Source of the DNA: Callaeas wilsoni
Taxonomy: Eukaryota > Chordata > Aves > Passeriformes > Callaeidae
Direction of reading: 5' to 3'
Assembly: GCA_013398955.1 (NCBI GenBank)
Contig: VWPU01010316.1
Span: forward strand, 169,434 to 233,433
DNA length: 64,000 bases
Shown here: positions 62,901 through 64,000 of the stretch, piece by piece
Layout: each line of letters opens with the position of its first letter
Numbering within the stretch: position 1 is the first letter of the stretch
The notes under the pieces: model-generated
The model's input: the letters and a program-made list of their open reading frames with translations, nothing else
What the model was told of the DNA's origin: nothing
Databases searched by the model: none
Translations under genes and position numbers: made by a program

Positions 62901-64000
62901 CTTGTCCTTGTAGCCAGTTTTAGGAACTTACAGGTTTTTCTTGGCAAATACTCAAATGCAACACTGCTGTCTTGCTCAAACTAGCTTTAGTCAATATGAT
63001 TTCTGTTAAACTCACCTGCAGCGTGAATTGGGCAATTGTTTGGCCTTATTGCTACCAAACAGCTATTTTAAAGAGTAATCCTTACAGTTTACGAAATGAC
63101 AGTGGAGGCCTTGGCTTAGATATGCACCAGGAAGAGAGCATTTTCTTAGAAAAGCATAGTTCTCAGTAAATGATAAACCACAGAGCTACTGCTGTGCACA
63201 TTAAACCACAGAGCTATATTTATATAGAATTAAGGGTCTTAAATCCCACCTCCACCCCTACTCCCCAGCTTCTGCCATCCAAAAGCAAGGATTTTCAGAT
63301 GCATATCTAGCATTTGGACTCCTAACACAATCTCCTGACCCACCCTATAAGGCATACATATTATAGCCATGGGGAACACAAACTCTTTTTCCATATGACT
63401 GTTTGATTTAAAGCATCTGAAATGTCTCCACTATTTATTATTATTGATCTTTTGGGCTACGGTGATGCCAAGAAGCCTTACTGTGCCAGCTTCTCAGCAA
63501 ACGAAGAGTCCCTTCCTCACAGAGCTGCAGTCCAAAGAGACCACAGAAACATCAGAGTCAGAGGAAACAAGTGCTCTGATCCCAAACACATACAGGAGGA
63601 AATAAATCAGTCTCCAAAACAAGCAAGCATCCCGATTCAGAAACACACTTTAAAAATGCCCACACTTAACCCTTGGCAGGGACCTGTGGGACTAGTGAAT
63701 TCCACAAGCTACTGCTTGTCTGGGCTCTGTATGTCCCAGGTTCAACCAGTGCTACCACCAGCACTGCCAGCTTGGCAGGGACACTTCAGACTCACTTCAT
63801 TTTTCCAGTGGAGAAGCATGAATAGCCCTTACGGTGTATTGGTATCCAAAGCTGGTATCCATAGCTGTGCAGCTACAAAAAAGTATTTGGCGAAGCAGCT
63901 TCTGTCCTGAGCGAGAGGAAGGCAAGGCTCATGGAATGGGACAACAAAACAGACCACAGAGATGTTTTCCTATGCCTGATCATGGAGCAGATTCTCCTGG
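59931..64000. other. Intronic stretch to the right edge, no exon seen
   Basis: GC stays moderately high to about 61400 and then falls. Chance frames reach 147 (61237-61680) and 162 residues (63422-63910). None shows a BCL2 domain or another recognisable protein, so the upstream BCL2 exon lies outside the window. Confidence 0.5.

Larger units (their letters stand above)
22992..64000 (-). other. BCL2: BCL2 large intron (partial, 5' end outside the window)
   Basis: Everything right of the terminal exon is intronic on the minus strand, at least 41 kb. In mammals the corresponding intron is very long, well over 100 kb, so this length is expected. I searched the minus-strand frames for the upstream coding exon (BH4 start near the N-terminus, RYQRDF-type BH3, NWGRIVAFFEFGG-type BH1) and found nothing. 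No other gene is recognisable inside the intron on either strand. Confidence 0.85.

Noticed and set aside
63422..63910. 162-codon plus-strand frame near the right edge
   Set aside because: No recognisable domain, no codon pattern that stands out, and it lies inside the BCL2 intron in opposite sense. Treated as chance.
22992..64000. Search for the upstream BCL2 coding exon with BH4, BH3 and BH1
   Set aside because: No minus-strand frame contains these motifs. The exon must be beyond the right edge.

Overview
The window is vertebrate nuclear DNA, almost certainly from a bird and probably a neoavian. It is AT-rich and almost entirely non-coding. It carries CR1 LINE 3' ends with the usual repeated ATTCTATG-type tail, and one solo ERVL-type LTR of a family I recognise from bird genomes. 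There are no bacterial operons, Shine-Dalgarno sites, CRISPR arrays or gene clusters. Nearly all open reading frames here are chance frames.

The one gene I can support is BCL2, the anti-apoptotic regulator, read on the minus strand. Its last coding exon is at 22857-22991. It encodes the final 44 residues: the end of the BH2 motif (DAFVELYG) and the C-terminal membrane anchor ending GAYLGHK. A pyrimidine-rich acceptor precedes it. A 3' UTR of about 4.6 kb runs leftward to a poly(A) signal at 18300-18305. The 3' UTR matches the mammalian BCL2 3' UTR, as I remember it, at several separate points: an AU-rich block, miR-15/16, miR-200 and miR-181 seed sites, and the sequence around the cleavage site.

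Layout: 1 to about 18280 is downstream intergenic DNA holding a MIR-like SINE relic, a CR1 fragment, the solo LTR (14418-15547) and a few simple repeats. In mammals this side faces PHLPP1, but I find no PHLPP1 coding sequence. 18281-22856 is the BCL2 3' UTR and 22857-22991 the terminal coding exon. 22992-64000 is at least 41 kb of the large BCL2 intron. The upstream coding exon (BH4, BH3, BH1) is not present, so the gene continues past the right edge.

I see no undescribed multi-gene system. The observations most worth a second look are a nested GC-rich hairpin in the 3' UTR (21392-21444), a pair of inverted arms 1.8 kb apart that look like transposon termini (49080-49134 and 50957-51011), and a CpG-rich island inside the intron (59565-59930). 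All comparisons with other species are from memory, not from alignment.
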